A DNA stretch of 9,821 bases from JAGLCY01 sp965369705 (GTDB lineage Bacteria; Krumholzibacteriota; Krumholzibacteriia; LZORAL124-64-63), in the NCBI GenBank assembly GCA_965369705.1, contig CBDURF010000133.1:1-9821 (forward strand), given 5' to 3'. Below are positions 1 through 6,597 of this stretch, in pieces. How positions within the stretch are numbered: position 1 is the first letter of the stretch; each line of letters opens with the position of its first letter. The notes beneath the pieces are model-generated. The model did no database searches and was not told the DNA's origin. It worked only from the letters and a program-made list of their open reading frames with translations. The position numbers and the translations under genes are program-made.

Positions 1-2
1 AC

Positions 3-59
3 GCAACCTACGACGATATGACCAGCATTTTGGAGATGGGGTTGGTGGAGCACGATTAG
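3..59 (+). CDS. C-terminal end of an unidentified gene (partial)
   Basis: Reading from base 3, eighteen sense codons run to a TAG at 57-59 and give ATYDDMTSILEMGLVEHD. Most third positions are G or C, as in the genes further on, and the other two forward frames look less gene-like. The fragment is acidic with no recognisable motif, so I cannot name the protein. The gene would start left of the window. The alternative is that this is non-coding sequence that happens to be open over a short stretch. Confidence 0.35.
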   Translation, partial: ATYDDMTSILEMGLVEHD

Positions 60-114
60 GTTCAAATTTATTGTGCCTCCGAAATTGTGTCTGGCGGGAT
101 TTCAAACCCTTTGG

Positions 115-156
115 CCCCAGTGTCCAGTTGCTGGGGGGGCGCCCAGGCGGCCGCCA
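115..156. repeat. Cluster of small GC-rich inverted repeats
   Basis: CCCCAG at 115-120 is mirrored by CTGGGG at 131-136 across a 10-base loop. CTGGG at 131-135 can instead pair with CCCAG at 142-146. GGCGGCCGCC at 147-156 is a perfect palindrome. These alternatives lie directly before the 20-base palindrome at 158-177. The cluster lies between the presumed end of the upstream gene and the promoter of the efflux operon. It could be part of a transcription terminator or of an intergenic repeat element; the sequence alone does not decide. Confidence 0.45.
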
Positions 157-157
157 G

Positions 158-177
158 AAGTGCCCCCGGGGGCACTT
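158..177. repeat. Perfect 20-base palindrome, possible terminator
   Basis: AAGTGCCCCCGGGGGCACTT equals its own reverse complement. As RNA it could form a stem of about 8 base pairs with a CCGG loop. Four T residues (176-179) close and follow the stem, which resembles a compact intrinsic terminator for the upstream gene, although it lies about 100 bases past that stop codon. The T run is short and partly within the stem, so termination is only a possibility. A dispersed intergenic repeat or a protein-binding palindrome would fit equally well. Confidence 0.5.
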
Positions 178-180
178 TTC

Positions 181-240
181 AGGAATAACTCATTGCAAAA
201 TAATAATTTAGAATTTTAAATTCCAATAATTTTTCCTCAC
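181..240. promoter_or_regulatory. AT-rich segment upstream of the efflux operon
   Basis: This stretch is dominated by A and T, unlike the strongly GC-rich sequence on both sides. It contains a 13-base inverted repeat, GAATTT-T-AAATTC (211-223). A weak promoter-like pair is present: TTGCAA (193-198) and TTAAAT (216-221), 17 bases apart, each matching 4 of 6 consensus positions. Such tracts often act as easily melted or curved DNA, UP-like elements, or sites for nucleoid proteins. No open reading frame is apparent here. Confidence 0.3.
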
Positions 241-259
241 GAATGTGGATGGGAGAGCG

Positions 260-276
260 AGAAATCAGCGATTTCT
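260..276. promoter_or_regulatory. Dyad next to the -35 box (possible regulator site)
   Basis: AGAAATC-AGC-GATTTCT is a perfect inverted repeat with 7-base arms and a 3-base centre. Its last base is the first base of the TTGACA -35 hexamer of the operon promoter. That position, just upstream of or touching -35, is typical for an activator or a second repressor site. The arm sequence differs from the dyad at 302-321, so a different protein would be expected to bind. No regulator can be assigned. Confidence 0.4.
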
Positions 277-304
277 TGACAATCCCGGCAGGGAATGATA
301 GGTT
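276..304 (+). promoter_or_regulatory. Sigma70-type promoter of the efflux operon
   Basis: A consensus TTGACA -35 (276-281) is followed after 17 bases by TAGGTT (299-304), a weak -10 matching 3 of 6 positions. Transcription would begin near 311, leaving a leader of about 29 bases before the repressor gene at 340. A strong -35, a poor -10 and an overlapping dyad suit a regulated promoter. TATAAC at 312-317 looks more like a -10 but has no -35 at usable spacing. Confidence 0.5.
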
Positions 305-321
305 AGTTTAGTATAACTAAC
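302..321. promoter_or_regulatory. Likely TetR-family operator
   Basis: GTTAGTTTAGTATAACTAAC has arms GTTAGTT and AACTAAC, perfect over 7 bases, around a 6-base centre. It overlaps the -10 box and the expected transcription start, and ends 18 bases before the start codon of a TetR-family repressor. Size, symmetry and position match known TetR-type operators, where a bound dimer blocks RNA polymerase. The inference is autorepression of the whole four-gene operon, relieved by a ligand that the pump may export. Confidence 0.6.
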
Positions 322-339
322 ATCAAAGGAGAGGGATCC

Positions 340-915
340 ATGAGCAGCAACCGCAAGGAAGCCGTCCTCGATCAGGCCATGGAGCTGATCATCGAGAGCG
401 GCCTGAGCGAGCTGACCATGAGCAAGGTGGCCGGGCGCATGGGGTTCACCGAGCCCGCGATGTACCGGCACTTCCGCAACAAGCAGGACCTGGTCATCAG
501 CATGATCCGGCGCCTGTCGGCCTGTATCGAGGAGATTTTCCAGCCGTTCGACCTGGGTGAGCCGCCGGACGTCTTCCTGCCGCGGTATTTTGAGACGCTC
601 CTGCAGCATCTCGAAAAGGTGCGGGGGGTGACCCTGTTGTTCCTCTCGGAATCCGCCTTCAATCGCGATCCGGAGATCCGTGAGGAACTCCTGGAGATGT
701 TCCGCGTCCAGACGGGACGCATCATTGTCTACCTGGAACGGGCGGCCGCCCGGGGCGAGATTCGCTCCACCGTCGATCCGGCCGCGGCCGCCCTGGTTTT
801 CATGGGCACCGTCCAGGCTCTCACCACCCGTTTTCTGCTCAGTTCCGGGACGGTCGGCTTTGGAAAGTCGAGTCGGCCGGCCCTCGATGTCTTCTTGAAG
901 GGAGTGATCGAATGA
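340..915 (+). CDS. TetR/AcrR-family transcriptional repressor
   Basis: This 191-residue protein has the usual TetR-family length. The N-terminal region carries the family helix-turn-helix at about residues 26-46 (TMSKVAGRMG followed by FTEPAMYRHF), with the conserved Y-x-HF and K-x-DL signatures. The C-terminal part, about residues 55-191, is helical and hydrophobic and should form the ligand-binding and dimerisation domain. The ATG at 340 is chosen because AGGAG (327-331) lies 8 bases upstream and it follows the promoter and operator directly. It is the first gene of the efflux operon and overlaps the next gene by ATGA (912-915), so it is co-transcribed rather than divergent, as many TetR-type efflux regulators are. 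It probably represses its own operon through the dyad at 302-321. The inducer cannot be read from the sequence. Confidence 0.9.
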   Translation: MSSNRKEAVLDQAMELIIESGLSELTMSKVAGRMGFTEPAMYRHFRNKQDLVISMIRRLSACIEEIFQPFDLGEPPDVFLPRYFETLLQHLEKVRGVTLLFLSESAFNRDPEIREELLEMFRVQTGRIIVYLERAAARGEIRSTVDPAAAALVFMGTVQALTTRFLLSSGTVGFGKSSRPALDVFLKGVIE

Positions 916-2246
916 GTCGATGCGCGGGAGTACTTGTTCTGGCGGCCTTGCTGGTTCACGCCGCCGGGGCCATGGGCGGACAGGCCGGGAGCGCGCGTCT
1001 GACCCTGGACGAGGCCATCGATCAGGCCATGGCGGCCAACCCCCTGGTCCAGGCCGTGGCGGCGGGCGCCGAGGCTCAAGAGAGTGGTGCGCAGGCGGAG
1101 AAGAACCGCTGGCTGGGCGAACTGATGGTCCGTGGCGGTGTGGCCTTGAACGGCGACGACACCCTGTTGCGGCCCATCACCCGGGAGATCATGGCCTCGG
1201 GCCCCGCCAACATGCCGTTCGACGAGCAGTACGCCTTCTGGAGTCTCGATTACCGGCTGCCGATCTACAGCGGTGGCTCGCTGGGCGGGGTCCGTGAATC
1301 CGCCCGGTTCGCCGCTGCGGCCAGTCGTCGGAACCTGCACAGGATCAGCCTGGGGGTCCGGCACGAAGTGCTGAAGACCTACGTCGATCTGCTGTCCGTC
1401 GACGCCCGGACCACCGCTTGGCAGGAGGAACTCGAGGCCCTGGATTCGCTGGTGGACCACATCGAACTGGGTCGGGAGGCGGGCATGTATTCCCGGGTGG
1501 ACGTGCTGAAGACCCGGGTCGAACAGCAGAACGTCGTCGCGAGGGCCCAGTCGCTGCGGATGGAGTGGGAAACCGGGTACGCCACCCTGATGGCCCTGCT
1601 GGGTGCGGACGAGGAAACAACGACTCATTACGAACTGGCGCCGGTCGACGTCGCTGCCGCCGACACCCTGCTGCCGCCGGTCGCGGCCCTCGTGGATTCG
1701 GCCCTGGTCAGGCGCAGCGATCTGCAGGCGTTGAAGGACGTCGCCGCGGCCCGGCGGGCCGACGCGGAGGTCGTTGGCGGCAGCCGGCTGCCCCAGGTCA
1801 GCATCGGCGGCAGGCTGAGCGGATCCCACGGCGGCACCATCGATTTCGACGACACCTGGTGGTCCGTCGACGCCACCGTCAGCATGCCGTTGCTGGACAT
1901 GGGGCGGCGCAGGAACCTGACCAGGAAAGCCGACCTGTACGCCCGCAGCGCGGACCTGGATGTGCGGGAACTCGCGGGCAGGATCCGCGCCGAGGTCATG
2001 GTCGCCCTGGCGGCCGTCACCAACTCCCGCAGCAACATCATCACCCAGGAGACCACCCTCGCACTAGCCGGCGAAGTCAGCCGCCTCGAACAGTTGCGGT
2101 ATGATGCCGGCCGGGGAGATATCGACAACCTGCTGAAATCCCGATCCGGACATCGCGTGGCCGAAGCCGCCCTGACACAGTCCCGTCACGACCTCCTGAT
2201 CGCCCTGAACAACCTGCAACTGACCATTGAGGGAGAATGCCGATGA
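912..2246 (+). CDS. TolC-family outer-membrane efflux channel
   Basis: The 444-residue product is an outer-membrane factor of the TolC/OprM superfamily, which forms the trimeric exit duct of a tripartite pump. A signal peptide spans about residues 1-20 (hydrophobic VLVLAALLVHAAGA, possible cleavage after Ala20). There is no lipobox cysteine near the cleavage site, so it is not an OprM-type lipoprotein. Two OEP repeats follow. The first covers about residues 30-230 and includes YRLPIYSGG and GMYSRVDVLKTRVEQQN. The second covers about 260-440 and includes SMPLLDMGRRR and a late GRGDIDNLLKSR segment. Both contain long helical coiled-coil stretches. The ATG at 912 overlaps the repressor stop, and AAGGGAG (898-904) ends 7 bases before it. 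It presumably docks with the adaptor and RND pump encoded next. It is somewhat shorter than E. coli TolC but normal for the family. Confidence 0.92.
   Translation: MSRCAGVLVLAALLVHAAGAMGGQAGSARLTLDEAIDQAMAANPLVQAVAAGAEAQESGAQAEKNRWLGELMVRGGVALNGDDTLLRPITREIMASGPANMPFDEQYAFWSLDYRLPIYSGGSLGGVRESARFAAAASRRNLHRISLGVRHEVLKTYVDLLSVDARTTAWQEELEALDSLVDHIELGREAGMYSRVDVLKTRVEQQNVVARAQSLRMEWETGYATLMALLGADEETTTHYELAPVDVAAADTLLPPVAALVDSALVRRSDLQALKDVAAARRADAEVVGGSRLPQVSIGGRLSGSHGGTIDFDDTWWSVDATVSMPLLDMGRRRNLTRKADLYARSADLDVRELAGRIRAEVMVALAAVTNSRSNIITQETTLALAGEVSRLEQLRYDAGRGDIDNLLKSRSGHRVAEAALTQSRHDLLIALNNLQLTIEGECR
2229..2235 (+). promoter_or_regulatory. Ribosome binding site that decides the adaptor start
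   Basis: GAGGGAG ends one base before an ATG at 2237 and 7 bases before a second in-frame ATG at 2243. A one-base gap is too short for initiation. The 7-base gap equals the spacing at the two other operon junctions, and the second ATG also forms the ATGA overlap seen at both. The start is therefore placed at 2243. Confidence 0.65.
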
Positions 2247-3367
2247 GACGCCGGATCATCTTGGGAATCATCCTGACCCTGGTACTCGTATCCGCGGTGT
2301 CGCTCGTGCGCGTGCGCAGGAGCCAGCTGATGAGTCAGCGGGCGCACGTCGTGGCCGCGGTTCCCGTCGCGACCGGATCGGTGGCACGGGGGGATTTCGC
2401 GGGCGAGCGTGTCTGCTACGGTGTGATCACTTCGGACCGGCAGGCCAATGTGCGTGCGCGGGTCAGCGGCGTGGTCAGCGAGATTCTGGCCCGGGAGGGC
2501 GACCGCGTGGTCCGCGACGCGTCGCTGCTTGAACTGGACGGCACGCCGGACGCTCCGCTGGCCGGCCGGTTGGCGGCGGCCACGGCCGTGGACAACCTGG
2601 GTCGTTCGGTGGAGAGCCTGTGCCTGACCGTGCGGAACCTCAAGGCCACTCTGGACAATGATCGCATGCTGCGCGAAAACGACGCCATCAGCACCCAGCA
2701 GGTGGAGGCGTCGGAGAACCGCTACGAGGAGGCGAGAGTGCGGCTGGCCGCCCTGCGAAGCGAACTCGCCGCCCAGAAGGCGCAGCTGTCCCTGTACACG
2801 GTGACCGCCCCCTTCGCCGGCGTGATCGGAAGCGTGCAGGTCCAACTGGGGGATGTCGTCCCGGCCATGCAGCCCCTGCTGCGGGTCGAGGATCCGTCCT
2901 ACTGCAGGGTCGCCGCCACGGTCGCCGCCAGCGACCTGCCCCGCCTTACGGTCGGCGCCCCGGCCGTCCTGGTCCACGGGGGGGAGCGAATCGAGGCCGC
3001 CGTGGGACGGGTTCATCCCTCCGTCGGCCCCGGCGGTATAGGCACGGTGGACATCCTCCTGGAGGATCCACCCTTCGGACTGCCCCTCGGGACGTCGGTC
3101 GAGGTCCGTTTGACGGTGGACCGGCTGGCCGGGGTCCTGCTGGTTCCCGCCGACGCGGTGCTCGAGGGGGTGGCGCGGACCAGGGTGCATGTGGTCGAGG
3201 AGGACACGGTCCGCGTCGTGCCGGTGGAGGTGCTGGCGCGGTCCGGCGAGGTCGTGGCCGTGCAGGGCGACCTGGCGCCGGCGGATGTCCTGGTGCGCGG
3301 GAGCGACTCCCTGCTGATGCGTCTGGCCGATGGCGTGCGCGTTGCGCCCCGGGGAGCTGTTCGATGA
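2243..3367 (+). CDS. RND efflux periplasmic adaptor (membrane fusion protein)
   Basis: This 374-residue protein belongs to the HlyD/AcrA-type membrane fusion family and would bridge the RND pump and the outer-membrane channel. Residues 1-4 are basic and about 5-24 form an uncleaved inner-membrane helix; no lipobox cysteine is present. The first lipoyl half is at about 66-100 (ARVSGVVSEILAREGD, a typical G-x-V-x-x-I/V pattern). A helical coiled-coil hairpin spans about 105-182. The second lipoyl half is at about 184-217 (TVTAPFAGVIGSVQVQLGD), followed by the beta-barrel at about 220-300 and a membrane-proximal domain to the end (VLLVPADAVL). A start at 2237 would add two residues but fits the ribosome binding site badly. 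The gene overlaps the channel gene (ATGA, 2243-2246) and the pump gene (ATGA, 3364-3367). Length and architecture are normal for the family. Confidence 0.9.
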   Translation: MRRRIILGIILTLVLVSAVSLVRVRRSQLMSQRAHVVAAVPVATGSVARGDFAGERVCYGVITSDRQANVRARVSGVVSEILAREGDRVVRDASLLELDGTPDAPLAGRLAAATAVDNLGRSVESLCLTVRNLKATLDNDRMLRENDAISTQQVEASENRYEEARVRLAALRSELAAQKAQLSLYTVTAPFAGVIGSVQVQLGDVVPAMQPLLRVEDPSYCRVAATVAASDLPRLTVGAPAVLVHGGERIEAAVGRVHPSVGPGGIGTVDILLEDPPFGLPLGTSVEVRLTVDRLAGVLLVPADAVLEGVARTRVHVVEEDTVRVVPVEVLARSGEVVAVQGDLAPADVLVRGSDSLLMRLADGVRVAPRGAVR

Positions 3368-6300
3368 ACAACAACAGCTTCATGGACCGGATCTTCCAGC
3401 ATCCGCACCTGGTCAGCGTGGCCTCGGTGCTGATCGTCGTGATGGGGATCTACGCCAGCGTGTCCCTCAAGACCGATCTCTTCCCGCCGGCCCAGCGGCC
3501 CACCGTGGCGGTGCTGGTGGCCCAGCCCGGGGCCTCGGCGGGTGACATCGCCGCCTACGTGGTGCGGCCCATCGAGCGCGTTTGCCAGTCGTCCGGCGGC
3601 GTGCGCAAGGTCTCGTCCGTGAGCCGGGACGAGGTGGGGACGATCACCGTCGAGTTCGAGTACGGCAAGAGCCTGCAGGAGGCGGTCACCGACGTCATGG
3701 CCGCGCTCGACAAGGTCCGGTCCCAGCTACCGGACGACGTGATGGAACCCCAGATCTTCAAGATCGGTGATTTCACCGCACCGGTCATGACCCTGGCGGT
3801 CACGCCGGCGCCGGGAGCCCAGCTGGACTTGGCCGTGACTCGCCAGCTGGCGGACAACGACCTGAAGGATGTCCTGCTGAACATTCCCGCCGTCGCGGAC
3901 GTCGAGGTGTTCGGCGGCAGCGTGCGCGAGATCGCCATCCAGGTCGACCCGGCCCGCCTGGTCGCCCTCGGCCTCCCGTTCCCTGTGCTGCTCGAGGCCA
4001 TCAGGGCCGGCAACCGGGACGTGCCCGACGGCTTCCTCCTGGACGAGAACTCGCAGATCGTCATCAAGACCCGCGGCGAGCTGGAGCGGATCGAGCAGCT
4101 GGGGGACATCCCCGTGGCCCATGCCGGACAGGTGGTGCATCTGCGGGACGTGGCGACCATCACCAACACCATCAGCGATCCCACGTCGGCCTTCCACTTC
4201 AACGGAAGGCCCGCCGTCGCCCTGAACATTCTGCGGCACGAGGATGCCAACACGGTGGCCACCATCAAGGCCGTCAAGGAGCAGTTGCCGCGCATAAGCG
4301 GCGAGTTCTCCCAGCTGCGGATCGAGATCGCCGACTCCCAGGAACGGATCATCGACCAGTCCATCAACAATCTGATCCAGACGCTCTTCGGCACCATGGG
4401 CATCACCGTACTGGTGATCTTCCTGCTGATCGCGGACGTGCGTTCGGCGCTCATCACGGGGATCTCCATCCCCTTCACCTATTTCCTCACCTTCTCGGTG
4501 ATGCTGCTGACCGGCATGCAGTTCGACATCGTGACCATGACGGCGATCATCCTGGCCCTCGGACTGCTGGTCGACGACGCCATCGTGGTGCTGGAGAACA
4601 TCGAACGGAATTACCGTCTCAAAGGCGGCGACCTGCGCACCGTCGCCCGGGAGTCGACCAAGGAGATCATGCAGGCGAGCTTCTCGGGCACCTTCTCCAC
4701 CATCATCGTGCTGGTGCCGATCATGTTCGTGGGCGGCTACGTGGAGAAGGTCATGTTCCCGCTGGCCATCGTGCTGACCATCGCCCTGCTGTCCTCGTTC
4801 GTCGTGTCGGTGACCATCATCCCCTTGATCGCGCCCTACATCATCCTCAAATCCGGCCGCCGGGAGTGGCCCGTCCTGGCTTTCCTGAACCGTCTTGCGA
4901 CCCGTTTCCAGCGGGTGTTCGTGGACCAGGCCCGCGATTTCTTCGGCGCCACCTTCGAGTTCGCGAACCGCCACAAGGTGCTGTTCCTGGTGGGCGTCCT
5001 GATCCTGCTGCCGGTGTCCCTGCTCCAGATGCGGGTGGTGGGGCAGGACCTGATGCCGCCCATGGACACGGGCATCGTCCAGGTGAAGGTGGAGGCTGAA
5101 ACCGATTTCCCACTGACCCGGACCGAGGAATTGTTGACGGCCATCGAGGCGGTGGTGGCGCGGCAGGAAGGCGTGCTGGAACAACTCGCCTACGTCGGCG
5201 GGGAGGCCGGCCTGATCTCCTTCGGCGGCGGACGGACCACCCAGCAGATCGAGATGACCATCAACTACATCGACCGGTTCCAGCGGGACAAGACGGTATG
5301 GGAGCTCGAGGACACGCTGCGCGAGGAGATCCGGAAGCTGCCGGGTGTGAAGAACGTCGACGTGACCGAGTACGGCGCCTTGCCCCTGTCCAGCATCGCC
5401 GCTACGGTCGACGTGCAGATCGCCGGCAACGATTTCGAGACGCTGGACCGGGTCGGGGCCGAGGTGGCGGCGAGGCTGGCCGAGCGTCCTGGCTTCACGT
5501 CGGTCAGTCGCTCGTGGTCCATGGACCGTCCCGAGTACCACCTCGTTTTCGACCGCCACGAATGCGCCCGGCACGGTCTGACGCCGGTGGACGTTTCGTA
5601 CCAGGTCGCCGTGGCCTCCCGCGGCGTTCCGGTCAGCGTGATGCGCACCTTCAACCAGAACGGCGTGCGGATACGCTTCCGGCTGGATACGGCTTCCCGC
5701 GAGTCGATGGATCGCCTGCTGACCATCCCCATCCGGACCCCGGCAGGCTTGCAGGTGCCGCTGGGCGCCCTGGCGCGGGCGGAGAAGGTCTTCGAGCCCT
5801 CGATCATCACCCGCAGCAACCTGGCCTACACCACCAATGTCCACGGCCTGCGCGCGACGGCGCCGGTGTCCTTCCTGGATGCCCAGAGCAAGGCGGCCGT
5901 CGCCGGGGTGGATGTTCCGGCCGGGATCAAGATCACCTCCGAGGGGGAGATGAAGGAGATGAACGAGGCGTTCGGGAACCTGGCCAAGGCTCTCATCGTG
6001 TCCGTCCTTCTGCTGTACTTCACCTTCGTGATTATTTTCCGGTCCTATATCGAACCGATCGTGATCATGCTCACCGTCCCCCTGGCGACGATCGGCGGCG
6101 TGTGGGCGCTGCTGGTCATGAACTCGCACGGCTGCATGCCGGCCTTCATGGGATTCATCCTCCTGGTGGGGGTGATCGTGAACAACGCCATCCTCCTGAT
6201 CGACTTCGTCGAGGCCTATCGCCGGGAGGACCACACCCTGATGGAGGCGGTGCGCAGGGCCATTCGCGTGCGCACCCGGCCGATCCTGATGACGGCCACC

Positions 6301-6507
6301 ACCACCATCGTGGGCATGATCCCCATCGCGACCGAACAATCCATCGGACTGGAACGGCTGTCGCCCCTGGCGGTGGTGGTCATCGGCGGGTTGATCGTCG
6401 GCACCTTCCTGACCCTGATCTACATTCCGCTGCTGTACATCCTGAAGGAGCGGTTCATGGACAGGTTCGGGCGGGGACGGGAGAAGGATCCGGTCGTCTC
6501 GTCGTGA
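3364..6507 (+). CDS. RND multidrug-type efflux pump (HAE-1 / AcrB-like)
   Basis: The 1047-residue product has the standard HAE-1 length and layout: a helix at about residues 15-34, a large periplasmic domain, five helices to about 498, then TM7 at about 538-556, a second periplasmic domain, and TM8-12 from about 874 to 1027. TM4 carries GLLVDDAIVVLENIER with Asp404 and Asp405, the proton-relay pair of the AcrB family. The motif resembles AcrB-type drug pumps more than CzcA-type metal pumps. In TM10 the usual Lys (Lys940 of AcrB) is replaced: the motif reads GVIVNNAILLIDF with Asn940 and Asn941. It should import protons and export hydrophobic or amphipathic compounds through the adaptor and channel encoded upstream. 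GGGGAG (3351-3356) ends 7 bases before the ATG, which overlaps the adaptor stop. Substrates cannot be predicted from sequence alone. Confidence 0.95.
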   Translation: MNNNSFMDRIFQHPHLVSVASVLIVVMGIYASVSLKTDLFPPAQRPTVAVLVAQPGASAGDIAAYVVRPIERVCQSSGGVRKVSSVSRDEVGTITVEFEYGKSLQEAVTDVMAALDKVRSQLPDDVMEPQIFKIGDFTAPVMTLAVTPAPGAQLDLAVTRQLADNDLKDVLLNIPAVADVEVFGGSVREIAIQVDPARLVALGLPFPVLLEAIRAGNRDVPDGFLLDENSQIVIKTRGELERIEQLGDIPVAHAGQVVHLRDVATITNTISDPTSAFHFNGRPAVALNILRHEDANTVATIKAVKEQLPRISGEFSQLRIEIADSQERIIDQSINNLIQTLFGTMGITVLVIFLLIADVRSALITGISIPFTYFLTFSVMLLTGMQFDIVTMTAIILALGLLVDDAIVVLENIERNYRLKGGDLRTVARESTKEIMQASFSGTFSTIIVLVPIMFVGGYVEKVMFPLAIVLTIALLSSFVVSVTIIPLIAPYIILKSGRREWPVLAFLNRLATRFQRVFVDQARDFFGATFEFANRHKVLFLVGVLILLPVSLLQMRVVGQDLMPPMDTGIVQVKVEAETDFPLTRTEELLTAIEAVVARQEGVLEQLAYVGGEAGLISFGGGRTTQQIEMTINYIDRFQRDKTVWELEDTLREEIRKLPGVKNVDVTEYGALPLSSIAATVDVQIAGNDFETLDRVGAEVAARLAERPGFTSVSRSWSMDRPEYHLVFDRHECARHGLTPVDVSYQVAVASRGVPVSVMRTFNQNGVRIRFRLDTASRESMDRLLTIPIRTPAGLQVPLGALARAEKVFEPSIITRSNLAYTTNVHGLRATAPVSFLDAQSKAAVAGVDVPAGIKITSEGEMKEMNEAFGNLAKALIVSVLLLYFTFVIIFRSYIEPIVIMLTVPLATIGGVWALLVMNSHGCMPAFMGFILLVGVIVNNAILLIDFVEAYRREDHTLMEAVRRAIRVRTRPILMTATTTIVGMIPIATEQSIGLERLSPLAVVVIGGLIVGTFLTLIYIPLLYILKERFMDRFGRGREKDPVVSS

Positions 6508-6537
6508 GTGGTGATATCGACATGGTGCGTTAAATCG

Positions 6538-6564
6538 TTGGTTTTCAATGCGGACGAATAAAAT
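6538..6564 (+). promoter_or_regulatory. Weak promoter candidate before the hydrolase
   Basis: The 90-base gap after the pump gene contains TTGGTT (6538-6543) and TAAAAT (6559-6564), the latter matching 5 of 6 positions of the -10 consensus. They are 15 bases apart, shorter than ideal. Transcription would start near 6571. No clear terminator hairpin follows the pump stop codon, so read-through from the efflux operon remains possible. Confidence 0.25.
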
Positions 6565-6584
6565 GGTAGCGACAGGAAGCTTAC

Positions 6585-6590
6585 GAAAGG
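6585..6590 (+). promoter_or_regulatory. Ribosome binding site pointing to an ATC start
   Basis: GAAAGG ends 7 bases before ATC at 6598, the same spacing as at the three efflux-operon junctions. No ATG, GTG or TTG in the hydrolase frame lies within reach of this site. The ATG at 6667 is 76 bases downstream of it and has no purine-rich site of comparable quality. Confidence 0.45.
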
Positions 6591-6597
6591 TGCTCGT

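Noticed and set aside
369..1032. CGATCAGGCCATGG occurs at 369-382 and again at 1019-1032
   Set aside because: Both copies encode DQAM within helices of two unrelated proteins using the preferred codons. Two copies of 14 bases are not evidence of a repeat element.
729..1829. A 366-codon open frame on the minus strand opposite the outer-membrane channel gene
   Set aside because: It has low-complexity composition and no family motif, and it overlaps a gene that is clear from its signal peptide and OEP repeats.
5298..6533. A 411-codon open frame on the plus strand inside the pump gene, in another frame
   Set aside because: It is rich in Arg, Gly and Pro with no domain. The pump frame across the same bases carries the conserved TM8-12 segments.
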